This document shows, in pieces, positions 1-6,582 of a DNA stretch of 6,627 bases (within the stretch, counting starts at the first letter, position 1; each line of letters begins with the position of its first letter). Below the pieces are notes generated by a model. It was not told where the DNA came from. It saw only the letters and a program-made list of their open reading frames with translations, and ran no database searches. The DNA lies in assembly GCA_937901455.1 (NCBI GenBank), contig CALDIA010000024.1, forward strand, positions 1-6,627, given 5' to 3'. The DNA is from an uncultured Bacteroidales bacterium. Its GTDB lineage: Bacteria; Bacteroidota; Bacteroidia; Bacteroidales; WCHB1-69. Made by a program: the position numbers and the translations under genes.

Positions 1-56
1 GCCTGATTTATTATTTGATAATCAATATTTTATATATTTTTAGAAGTCCCCTTTAG

Positions 57-641
57 TTAATGTTTGTCCTTTTCGTTTTCGCACTTACCCAAAATTATCT
101 TATCATCAAGACCGCCTTGAGAAAGAATCTTTGCAAGAATATCCCGAAATTGTTCCTCATAACAATTGTCTTTGGGACAGATCGGACACTCAAATGAAAA
201 CTGCATCGCTACTGTTCCATTTTCCACTGATAGTTCAAGTGTTGGCCCCGACCAACCAACAAATTCAGAAGCGGATGTCCTCATCTTTTCTGCAACAAGT
301 TTTAATGCCGACCGATAACAATCACCAGCCAGTTTATTGAAATCTTCTTTGGTAAGGTTGATAATTGTATCGGTAATAGTTTTCGAACGATAATAGTGAC
401 TTGTATTGGTGACATGATCTCGGACTTTAGTCGAACCTTTGCTAAACAAGGTTTTCTCAGTGGAAACAGTCAGCCAATAACCATGCGTGAATATGTCGTA
501 CATCATTTCTACATGCTGTCTGTACTTTGGAGATGCGGGGTCAAAATAATCTATCTTGACAACTAACCCTTCATATTGTGCCTGCATTGGAATGCATAGA
601 CCGAGTGTCATAAAAAACAAAATAAGATGTTTTGCTTTCAT
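57..641 (-). CDS. Small exported protein of unknown family, candidate immunity protein of the RHS toxin
   Basis: A 194-residue protein I do not recognise. Residues 1-21 form a Sec signal peptide: Lys2/Lys4, a hydrophobic core LILFFMTLGL, and a plausible signal peptidase I site after MQA (residue 21). Cys16 lies inside the core in LGLC, which lacks the small residue before Cys, so a lipoprotein is less likely. The mature part is mixed alpha/beta-looking with no membrane segment and has Cys108, Cys152, Cys155, Cys160 and Cys187; the CPxC cluster followed by Cys160 could form disulphides or bind metal. The start codon is only 18 nt after the stop of the truncated RHS gene, on the same strand, so the two are probably co-transcribed. 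That slot, directly behind a variable RHS C-terminus, usually holds the cognate immunity gene. The immunity role is therefore inferred from position only. An exported product would imply protection outside the cytoplasm. The coding status is well supported; the function is not. Confidence 0.8.
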   Translation of the reverse strand: MKAKHLILFFMTLGLCIPMQAQYEGLVVKIDYFDPASPKYRQHVEMMYDIFTHGYWLTVSTEKTLFSKGSTKVRDHVTNTSHYYRSKTITDTIINLTKEDFNKLAGDCYRSALKLVAEKMRTSASEFVGWSGPTLELSVENGTVAMQFSFECPICPKDNCYEEQFRDILAKILSQGGLDDKIILGKCENEKDKH

Positions 642-659
642 AATAATACAATTTGAGAA

Positions 660-1172
660 TTAATATTTAAGGATAAAATTGTATTGATAACTATGAAACA
701 GATGAGAATAATTATAATTCGTGACCATTTGTGGATTCCAGGAATAGGAGAAACTAATATTGAACCCTGTTCCATTGGGAATGGCGATTGGGATGGGGGT
801 ACAATTATTCATCATCCAAAAATGACCTTCCGCAGTAGCCAAAAGCTTTGGCCCAGAATAGCCAGTCATCATATAAAGTTCACCAGCGGAATGCCAATCA
901 CACATATTAGGCGGAGTTCCTGCCATAACAGTTCTTGTGTAATCCGAAAAACCATCGCAACCAAATTTGTCATGTGTGTGCATGTCATACTTTGCATACC
1001 GATAATCGCCAACAACAGTGGCCACACTATTATCTTCATTAGAAATGTTATTGTATGCCTTTATATTTGGGTCTTTATATGCAATATATTTAGCCTCGCG
1101 ACCTGAGCGCATCGATTGCTGAATTGATTCCATCATCTCAGAAAACTCTCCATATTTCACACCAAGGCCCTT
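660..1172 (-). other. Variable C-terminal effector domain of the RHS protein, possible JAB-like metalloprotease fold
   Basis: Residues about 446-615 of the RHS protein. Seen directly: an MHTHDKFG segment (His510, His512), then 24 residues later TPPNMCDWHSAGELY with Asp537, then a strand-like PKLLATAEGHFWMMNN. JAB/MPN+ metal-binding domains have HxH, a short loop, then SxxD followed by a helix and a strand with a glycine turn; several polymorphic toxin tails in Bacteroidetes belong to JAB-like families. The spacing and the residues after Asp fit loosely. The serine of SxxD is replaced by Asn534, and the usual proline after HxH is Asp513. The assignment is therefore a hypothesis. The tail is also rich in Tyr, Asn and Met and ends with an AT-rich stretch. 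Another zinc- or Cys/His-based enzyme is possible (Cys517, Cys536, His539). Confidence 0.4.
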
Positions 1173-2507
1173 GAAGCCGCCTTTGCAATAACCTTGATAC
1201 AACATGGCATGATATCCCGCAAAAGAGGTAAGTCCAGACAAGCCAACGTTCAACCAATTAATGGAATTATTTTCATTGGTAACATAATTGCACACTTGAC
1301 CTGTCAAGTTGGCAGCGCAGCCACTTAAAAATGCAGCTTTTCCGCCATACAGCCCACAACCTCCACCGACATAACCGCCAACCGCGCCACTTATGCATCC
1401 TTTCCATAAGCCATTTAATACATCAGTGCCGAGAGTTTTACTATCTGCCGCCAAGCCTTGTATCAAGCCATTACCAGCGCCAGCAAAAGCACCTGCTGCA
1501 GCGCCTCCCAAAGTAGCCCCGTATGCTGAAGATACGACGTTCCCTATTCCAGCAGTGGCAGCTCCCACAGCGGCTCCACCAACGGTCGACCACACCAACC
1601 CCCAGCCATCTAGACCTGCGGCTTTGCCTATACTGTAGCCATTCCATGCGCCCAACAGTCCTCCAATCACATATTGTACCCATTCCCCATCAGGGTCAGT
1701 GTACCTCAGCGGGTTGTTCAAACAATAAGCATACCTGTTGAAGCTTTGTGAGAAGTCGGGGGCTTGCACATAGTTGTCCACAGAGAGGAAACTGCTCATC
1801 ACGGGGTCGTACATGCGGCCGTTCATGTTGATGAGGCCGAAATAGAGCAGGTGCTCATGTCCAGTAAAGCCTCGGTCGAAGAGGAGGGACTGGACGGGCA
1901 CAAGTGCGGTTGTATCAGTCTCATCGAACCCGTAAGGCGTTCCCCAAGCGTCATACATCACATCCTGCCGTATGTTGGCATAGCTGTCGGTTACCAATGT
2001 CCAGCTGCCCAAGTGGTCTGGGTGAATGAAATAACGATTAGGACGATGATCATCACGTTGCTCCTGCACGCCAAACACGCCCAATGGGCCACTTAAATAG
2101 GTCCAAGTGGTTGTGTAAAGACCGTTGTCAATATATTCGCAGTTACCGACATATTCTTTCTCTACGAGCGTATCACCATATACGCTTGCTTCCGTCATGT
2201 GCAGCCGTTGGTGTTCATAACCATAGAAATAATCTACTGCTAATGTATCCTGCATAAGGAATGCCAACTTGTCGAAATGCGTATAGCGCATACGATGCAA
2301 GGGCAAATCCAAAGGCGTTTGGGCTTGGGCTATGGCATGGGGGCGATTGCCTGCGTTGTAGGCAGCGCTGTCGAAAACCAAAGCGGAGTGCATGTATTTG
2401 CGCAACATGCGTCCATAGGCATCGTAATCGAAACGGGCAGTGGTATCGTTGTCCTCGACAATGCCCGTCAAGCGGTTCAATCTGTCATATACGAAGTCCT
2501 CTCTCAT
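660..2507 (-). CDS. RHS repeat-associated core protein with variable C-terminal toxin-like domain (5'-truncated Rhs-CT)
   Basis: A 615-residue protein. Residues 1-35 carry YD-repeat remnants (FVYDRLNRLTG, FDYDAYGRM). Residues about 158-274 are the conserved RHS-associated core: HPDHLGSW, YDAWGTPYG, RGFTGHEHL, LINMNGRMYDP, FNRYAYCLNNPLRYTDPDGE. The DPDG at 271-274 marks the usual end of the core. Residues 276-440 are a Gly/Ala-rich hydrophobic spacer, and 446-615 form a variable tail with H510-T-H512 and D537. RHS proteins form a beta cage around a C-terminal toxin; full-length ones usually exceed 1000 residues and carry an export signal or delivery domain. This one has neither. RHS-like sequence continues in frame upstream of Met1 (2508 to about 2615) without any ATG, GTG or TTG, so the 5' end has been lost. 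It is either an orphan Rhs-CT cassette or a decaying gene. Met1 is simply the first available start; I see no convincing promoter for it. Confidence 0.88.
   Translation of the reverse strand: MREDFVYDRLNRLTGIVEDNDTTARFDYDAYGRMLRKYMHSALVFDSAAYNAGNRPHAIAQAQTPLDLPLHRMRYTHFDKLAFLMQDTLAVDYFYGYEHQRLHMTEASVYGDTLVEKEYVGNCEYIDNGLYTTTWTYLSGPLGVFGVQEQRDDHRPNRYFIHPDHLGSWTLVTDSYANIRQDVMYDAWGTPYGFDETDTTALVPVQSLLFDRGFTGHEHLLYFGLINMNGRMYDPVMSSFLSVDNYVQAPDFSQSFNRYAYCLNNPLRYTDPDGEWVQYVIGGLLGAWNGYSIGKAAGLDGWGLVWSTVGGAAVGAATAGIGNVVSSAYGATLGGAAAGAFAGAGNGLIQGLAADSKTLGTDVLNGLWKGCISGAVGGYVGGGCGLYGGKAAFLSGCAANLTGQVCNYVTNENNSINWLNVGLSGLTSFAGYHAMLYQGYCKGGFKGLGVKYGEFSEMMESIQQSMRSGREAKYIAYKDPNIKAYNNISNEDNSVATVVGDYRYAKYDMHTHDKFGCDGFSDYTRTVMAGTPPNMCDWHSAGELYMMTGYSGPKLLATAEGHFWMMNNCTPIPIAIPNGTGFNISFSYSWNPQMVTNYNYSHLFHSYQYNFILKY
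1188..1682 (-). other. Gly/Ala-rich hydrophobic spacer between RHS core and C-terminal domain
   Basis: Residues 276-440 of the RHS protein. The run contains repeated small-residue patterns such as GGAAVGAATAGIG, GGAAAGAFAGAGNG, GAVGGYVGGG and GGKAAFLSGCAANLTG, spaced like glycine zippers. Such segments often lie between the RHS core and the toxin in polymorphic toxins. A role in membrane passage of the toxin tail is inference. The complementary strand shows spurious open frames rich in Pro and Ala caused by this composition. Confidence 0.7.
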
Positions 2508-2615
2508 ATCGTGAACATGGTCGGTTCGCGCCGCTAAATTAGCAATTTTATCGTAATTGTAGGTATAAAATTGAATTGTGTCGTCATTATGCCTAGTGAT
2601 GATGTCAGAAAGTCT
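2508..2615 (-). pseudogene. Start-less 5' remnant of the RHS gene
   Basis: Translating the RHS frame upstream of its first Met gives about 36 more codons that read like RHS/YD repeat, including FYTYNYDKIANLAARTDH, which resembles the common Y-x-YD-x-x-GNL-x-x-R-x-D pattern and runs straight into FVYDRLNRLTG. The frame stays open back to the stop codon of the preceding gene at 2685-2687 but contains no ATG, GTG or TTG. This is coding sequence that lost its beginning rather than an intergenic spacer. The homology seems to end near 2615, just before the repeat-rich junction at 2616-2679, which marks the likely breakpoint. Confidence 0.65.
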
Positions 2616-2626
2616 CCCGTTCCCCG

Positions 2627-2653
2627 TTCCAGCGGATTTGCAATCCGCTGGAA
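2627..2653. repeat. Perfect 12-bp-arm palindrome, REP-like
   Basis: The plus strand reads TTCCAGCGGATT, a 3-nt loop TGC, then the exact reverse complement AATCCGCTGGAA. The 12 bp of perfect pairing stop at both ends (G2626 against G2654). It lies 31 nt past the stop codon of the T9SS gene and at the edge of the truncated RHS sequence. Similar GGATT-x-AATCC palindromes occur as dispersed REP-like elements in Bacteroidetes, but whether this one is repeated in the genome cannot be seen here. In RNA it would fold into a strong hairpin that could protect or end the upstream transcript; there is no U-tract behind it, so it is not a standard intrinsic terminator. Confidence 0.75.
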
Positions 2654-2663
2654 GCTGTACCTT

Positions 2664-2679
2664 GGGATTTGCAGTTCCC
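2664..2679. repeat. Degenerate companion palindrome
   Basis: The plus-strand sequence GGGATTTGCAGTTCCC is an imperfect palindrome: GGGA/TCCC ends and a TGCA centre, with mismatches between them. It shares GGATTTGCA with the perfect palindrome 10 nt away, which suggests a decayed copy of the same element. It sits 5 nt downstream of the stop codon of the T9SS-sorted protein gene. Confidence 0.4.
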
Positions 2680-2684
2680 CACCT

Positions 2685-4256
2685 TCATTCCTTCACCACC
2701 TTGTCCGTGAACACCTGTCCGTCGTCCATGGTGACGCGCATCGTGTAGGTGCCCGTGGGCAGCTGGCTTACATCGACGCTCTCGAAGGCACTTCCTTGCG
2801 AGCGCACGAGGCGGCCTTGCAGGTCGTAGAGTTCGATTTGCTTGGGCTGCACGTCGGGCGAGTATTGCAGGCGGAGCCGGTCTTGTGCGGGGTTGGGATA
2901 GAAGGTGTAGGGGCGGATGATGGCTTCGCATCCTTCCACGCCCAACAAATCGTCATCAGTAAGAAACAGATAGCATTGACCCTTTTTGTGCATAAGCACA
3001 TTGCCTACTCTTCTTTCGAAGCGACTCCGTCCAACAACTGTAAGCTGAGCCTCGTGTTGCTCTTCGCTCAGTATGGATTGCCTGAGGTAAGACACATAAT
3101 AGTCTTTTGGCATTTCAACGTAACGTTTCCAAAGTATGTTCAGGTCGGAATCCATCTTCGCGACAGCCAAGGGTGTGGAGACTTCGGTTTCGTTCACCTC
3201 GTCCCAATCGGTTTCTCTATACACTAAATAGAGAAAACCATTGGACGACTTCAGTAGACATTTTGCAACCGTACAGGAATAGGGCCCAGGAATATCGTTA
3301 ATCAAAGTGAGTCTTTTTTGTTGCATGGTACGCAAATTGTACCTTGCCACGGCCAATCCCTGCTCTGGGGTATCAATATAGTTTGTCGCAATCAAAACAT
3401 CTTCTCCGTCGTGAATCATGACCGGGCCTCCATAACTGAGAAACTCATAAAAAGAGCTGGGCTGGTCGGGAAGATAATACTGTCCGACCACATAGTAGTT
3501 CTCTCTTTGGAAAAGACTATCGTAAAGATATAGGAACAGGTTTTCGCGAGCGCTACAACGGTAATATTGCAGGGGATGCTCGTTGAAAACGCCGAATCCG
3601 CATTGGGTTATTTCGTATAACATGTAATTTTGGTTATGCTCCAGCACGGCTTCATGTTTAAGCGTGCCATGGAGGTCGAAGCGTGCAATGTGGTCGTCAA
3701 ATATTGAGTCGGACAGGAAAACGGGATAACGCACAATAATGTCGCCTTGGGAATCTATCATGCAACTTTTCAGGAAGAAAGGATCGTCAATCAGGGATGT
3801 GGTGGTGTTTTCTCCCTCAAACAAAGGTACAAACACCTCCTCCACCGGAACGACGGGGAAAATGCTCTCATGGAAACGGGAGATGCGCATGCCGAAGCTG
3901 CCAGATGCTATTGTGTCTATGTCAACTTCCAAGAAGCCTTCGCCACTTGGATCTTTTTCGAATAAGTTGCATCGGTAGGAGGCGTTGCTGGGCACAAACA
4001 AGGAATCCAAAATCTCCCCCTGGGTTGGTGATATCCTGTAGAACATGACCCCAAGGTTCTCGGCAGTGGGGGTGTCGTCGGTGCGGATGTGTGCCCTGGT
4101 CAAAATCCCGCCATCGCTGCTTTTCAAGGCACTTAGCACATACGAATTGTCGTAACCCATTATCTGATGAAACGGGATAAGGTCGGATTCCTGTGCAAAA
4201 GTCTTTGTTCCGAAAAGTAGGGCAAAGACCAGCATGAATTGTTTTAATTTGATCAT
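2685..4256 (-). CDS. Secreted T9SS type A sorting-domain protein with beta-propeller-like body
   Basis: A 523-residue protein. Residues 1-21 are a signal peptide (KLKQF, hydrophobic MLVFALLFG, cleavage after TFA or FAQ). Residues about 450-523 form a T9SS type A C-terminal sorting domain: FYPNPAQDRLRLQ, IELYDLQGRLV, VDVSQLPTGTYTMRV, then FTDKVVKE at the end. Such proteins cross the outer membrane through the Por/T9SS machinery and are released or anchored on the surface. The body has loosely repeated blades with a turn and a following strand: LKSSDGGILTRA (about 43-54), IDSQGDIIVRY (167-177), IHDGEDVLIATNY (281-293) and LKSSNGFLYLVY (335-346), several followed by an A-R/K-x-D or N strand (ARFDL, ARYNL, AKMDS). 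That is typical of a beta-propeller but is inferred. I see no catalytic motif. The ATG was chosen because it begins the signal peptide and follows a good promoter. The stop TGA lies in the same frame as the downstream RHS remnant. Confidence 0.92.
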   Translation of the reverse strand: MIKLKQFMLVFALLFGTKTFAQESDLIPFHQIMGYDNSYVLSALKSSDGGILTRAHIRTDDTPTAENLGVMFYRISPTQGEILDSLFVPSNASYRCNLFEKDPSGEGFLEVDIDTIASGSFGMRISRFHESIFPVVPVEEVFVPLFEGENTTTSLIDDPFFLKSCMIDSQGDIIVRYPVFLSDSIFDDHIARFDLHGTLKHEAVLEHNQNYMLYEITQCGFGVFNEHPLQYYRCSARENLFLYLYDSLFQRENYYVVGQYYLPDQPSSFYEFLSYGGPVMIHDGEDVLIATNYIDTPEQGLAVARYNLRTMQQKRLTLINDIPGPYSCTVAKCLLKSSNGFLYLVYRETDWDEVNETEVSTPLAVAKMDSDLNILWKRYVEMPKDYYVSYLRQSILSEEQHEAQLTVVGRSRFERRVGNVLMHKKGQCYLFLTDDDLLGVEGCEAIIRPYTFYPNPAQDRLRLQYSPDVQPKQIELYDLQGRLVRSQGSAFESVDVSQLPTGTYTMRVTMDDGQVFTDKVVKE

Positions 4257-4303
4257 AGTTTTGTGATTTTAAAGTTTGTTTTTTCGCTTAAGTTTTTCGA
4301 TGG

Positions 4304-4338
4304 CAAAAGTAGGCTATCTAAAAATCATGGCGCACAAA
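4304..4338 (-). promoter_or_regulatory. Bacteroidetes-type promoter of the T9SS-sorted protein gene
   Basis: On the minus strand TACTTTTG at 4311-4304 matches the Bacteroidetes -7 consensus TAnnTTTG exactly. A TTTG at 4338-4335 could be the -33 element; its 23-nt spacing is a little longer than usual. The -7 element ends 47 nt before the ATG, giving a leader of roughly 40 nt. It lies in the 117-nt gap after the regulator gene, so the T9SS gene probably has its own transcript. Confidence 0.6.
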
Positions 4339-4373
4339 ACTATGCTGGAAAAATGTTGGAATTTCTCTATAGT

Positions 4374-6548
4374 CTACATAGTCACTTCCCAATATCCTCC
4401 CTTGTCGGGCCCAACACGACGAATAACACCCTCTTCCTGTAACCTATTGGTGATGTTTACGATAGACCGCCTCGAAATGCCAATTCTCTCTGCCATTTCA
4501 GCAGTGGTTATTTCGGGTCTCTCCTTAATCAAATCCACAATTTTCTGTGAATTTTTCTGTGAACTTTTCTGTAAATAACGCTGCGTTTCGTTCCATGCAA
4601 CTTCACTCAAAACTCCGTCTGGAGGGCCCACAAGGCCTTCCGTCACCCTCAAAACCAGCTCTGCCACGCTTCCTTCCACCCCAATCTTCTCCTGAAGGGT
4701 CTCATTCTGCTTCTTGATGGCCGAATAAGTCCGGCTTCTCAAGGCCGCTATCTCGCCTTCTCCCAACCCCATCAGATGCAGGTGGCAAAGCGCCAAGTCG
4801 CTATGCCTCAAACTCGGGCAACGGCTCAAAAGCGCATTGTCAAAGCCTGCGTAATGCCGCTCCACGGCCTCTTTGAGTTGCTTGTAATCCTCTTCCTTAA
4901 GGGCGATGGCTTCATGCTTGAACGACGTGTCGCGCGTGGTGATGTGTCTGCCGTGCAGCAGCTCGTTGATGTGTTGGCATATCGGCTCCTTCAAGAAAGC
5001 CTCGCGCCGCCGCTCCACCTCTTCGCGTTGCTGAATCAAGGCCTTTTCCAACACAAACACCTGCGCTTCTTTTTCCTGTAGGTTCTGCTGCAAAGCCTCC
5101 TGTTTCTTCTGATAGGCCAAACGCTCCGCTTCCAATTCCTTCTCATGTTTTTTCTCGGTTTCTTCCAATGTCTTGTCGGCCTCCGCTTGCCATAGCCTCA
5201 GCTCCTTTTCGTGTTCTTGCTCCACCTCGCCCAAAGCCCTATCCGCTTTTTCTTGCTGAAACTTCATCTCTCTCCTGTTTCTCCATATCAATACACAGAA
5301 AATAGTCAAAGCAACTGCGATAGCGATAGGAATAATAGTGTTCGTCACCCGCTTTTCGGCTATTTTTCGTTCAGCTTCAGCTTGTTTCTCTAATTTTTGG
5401 TTCGAATAGTTCTTGTATAAATCCTCGAGTTTCGAGACCAAAGCCTTATTATCTCCATCTGATTTCTTCTGATTTGTTAAGAATCGCATATAGTTATTTG
5501 ATCTTTCGACATCTCCTATACTGTCGTAAACAATACGCAAATAACCTGCTGCCTGTGTCTGTAACCCAACATCCTCTTTATTAGCAAAAACAGGTTCAAA
5601 ATAAAACAATGCTGAATCGTAATTACAATCGAAGAAATAAACACAGCCAATGGTGAAATAGCGGTTCAGCCGTTCATTTTCAGTATGTGCTTGCGTGAGA
5701 ATAGTGCTTAATTCGTCTAAAGCATATTTTGCATCTCCTTCCACTTTGTAGTCACAAAATGCCTTACTTGCAACAATATCCCTATAAACCATATTGTCAG
5801 TTACCGTCATATTCTCTAAGGCTTCACAATAATACGAAATGGCTTTCTCTATTTCATTCTTCTTGTCATATTGCTTTCCTATCCTATATAATATATTAGA
5901 AATGCCATTAGGTGATGTAGGTTCAATTCTACAATATAATAATGCTTTCTCATAACAAGAGATGGAGGATTCCATCATGAACTGTTCCGAAAACAGGTCT
6001 CCCAGACGATTATAGGTATTGGCCATAAACTGGGCCCTCTTGCCAGTTAACACTTTCTCTTCAAAATGCCTCTCCATCACCTCCAATGCCTTCAAGTATT
6101 CCGCACAGGCGTTCACCACGTCGCCCTGCTCATAAAAGCCTGCACCATTAATATAATGGACGCGGGCATCCAGGAAAATGGTAGAGACATTGAACGCAAC
6201 GTCTTTACGACCACACAATGAATCAAAATAATCCACAGCCCGCAGAAGCTCATCCCGATTGCTTTGAGGTTTATAATTCTTATACAGCAGCTCCGAAACC
6301 AGCAGCTGGCAATAATGCCCTTCAAACACATTCAGACTGTCCGCTTCGGGGCTTACTGCAAACTCCTGCAGCATCGCAAAAGCGCTGTCAGGCTGCCGCC
6401 ACATCAGGCTGTCGATGGCAGCCAATTCAGAAATTGGTTTTCCCATCGACTCCACAGCCTTCTCTTCAGAAGGGTTGCAAGCCATTATCACTGCCAGCAA
6501 CAACAACACCGTCACCCAAATCTTGGTGAAATGTATAAGTTTTCTCAT
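4374..6548 (-). CDS. Membrane-tethered TPR regulator with LuxR-like HTH plus C-terminal winged helix
   Basis: A 724-residue protein from the preferred start. Residues 1-24 are a lipoprotein-type signal (MRKLIHF, hydrophobic WVTVLLLLAV, IMAC with Cys24). Residues about 79-357 hold five or six TPR hairpins, e.g. YNRLGDLFSEQFMMESSISC and LYRIGKQYDKKNEIEKAISY. A transmembrane helix spans about 403-422 (IIPIAIAVALTIFCVLIW), followed by Arg/Lys. A charged coiled coil covers about 428-518. Residues about 575-623 (SDLALCHLHLMGLGEGEIAA, then RSRTYSAIKKQ) resemble the degenerate LuxR-like HTH of Bacteroidetes TPR regulators. Residues 668-722 are a winged helix (ITTAEMAERIGISRRSIVNI, RRVGPDKGGYWEV). This suggests TPRs sense something in the envelope and the cytoplasmic part binds DNA. 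An ATG 15 codons upstream (6593) would add MIFTIFAEVLKIEFG, spoil the signal peptide and precede the promoter, so 6548 is preferred. The downstream T9SS gene is a possible target by position only. Confidence 0.9.
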   Translation of the reverse strand: MRKLIHFTKIWVTVLLLLAVIMACNPSEEKAVESMGKPISELAAIDSLMWRQPDSAFAMLQEFAVSPEADSLNVFEGHYCQLLVSELLYKNYKPQSNRDELLRAVDYFDSLCGRKDVAFNVSTIFLDARVHYINGAGFYEQGDVVNACAEYLKALEVMERHFEEKVLTGKRAQFMANTYNRLGDLFSEQFMMESSISCYEKALLYCRIEPTSPNGISNILYRIGKQYDKKNEIEKAISYYCEALENMTVTDNMVYRDIVASKAFCDYKVEGDAKYALDELSTILTQAHTENERLNRYFTIGCVYFFDCNYDSALFYFEPVFANKEDVGLQTQAAGYLRIVYDSIGDVERSNNYMRFLTNQKKSDGDNKALVSKLEDLYKNYSNQKLEKQAEAERKIAEKRVTNTIIPIAIAVALTIFCVLIWRNRREMKFQQEKADRALGEVEQEHEKELRLWQAEADKTLEETEKKHEKELEAERLAYQKKQEALQQNLQEKEAQVFVLEKALIQQREEVERRREAFLKEPICQHINELLHGRHITTRDTSFKHEAIALKEEDYKQLKEAVERHYAGFDNALLSRCPSLRHSDLALCHLHLMGLGEGEIAALRSRTYSAIKKQNETLQEKIGVEGSVAELVLRVTEGLVGPPDGVLSEVAWNETQRYLQKSSQKNSQKIVDLIKERPEITTAEMAERIGISRRSIVNITNRLQEEGVIRRVGPDKGGYWEVTM
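4541..4576. repeat. Three tandem 12-bp units encoding the linker between two HTH domains
   Basis: On the plus strand three consecutive 12-mers: TTTTCTGTGAAT, TTTTCTGTGAAC and TTTTCTGTAAAT. They differ at one or two positions. Being a multiple of three, the array stays in frame and encodes LQKS, SQKN and SQKI just before the winged helix of the regulator. Copy-number change would lengthen or shorten the linker without a frameshift. Similar repeated T/S-Q-K linkers precede winged helices in AlbA_2-type ATP-binding proteins of this phylum, as I recall them. Confidence 0.8.
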
Positions 6549-6574
6549 CCCAAACTCAATTTTCAACACTTCTG

Positions 6575-6582
6575 CAAAAATA
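6575..6582 (-). promoter_or_regulatory. -7 element of the TPR regulator gene
   Basis: The minus strand reads TATTTTTG, an exact match to TAnnTTTG, 26 nt before the ATG at 6548. No clear TTTG is present at the -33 distance. The element lies downstream of the alternative ATG at 6593, so a transcript from it would exclude that start and supports the 724-residue form. Confidence 0.5.

Noticed and set aside
15..25. TTGATAATCAA palindrome downstream of the small exported gene as a terminator
   Set aside because: The arms are only 5 bp, with a 1-nt centre and AT-rich surroundings; it could not form a stable hairpin.
684..1106. Plus-strand open frame of 140 codons
   Set aside because: It is antisense to the RHS tail, with an odd composition rich in Ile, His and Cys, and no family resemblance.
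1331..1741. Overlapping plus-strand open frames rich in Pro and Ala
   Set aside because: They arise from the Gly/Ala-rich spacer of the RHS protein read on the opposite strand.
2535..2545. TAATTTAG on the minus strand as a -7 element for the RHS gene
   Set aside because: It has one mismatch to TAnnTTTG, no -33 partner, and lies within RHS-homologous coding sequence.
2627..2653. Palindrome as the end of an insertion sequence
   Set aside because: No transposase, second terminal repeat or target duplication is visible in the window.
2571..3227. Plus-strand open frame of 218 codons
   Set aside because: It lies opposite the T9SS-sorted protein gene and the RHS junction. The minus-strand frame has a signal peptide and a sorting domain, while this one has no recognisable domain or promoter.
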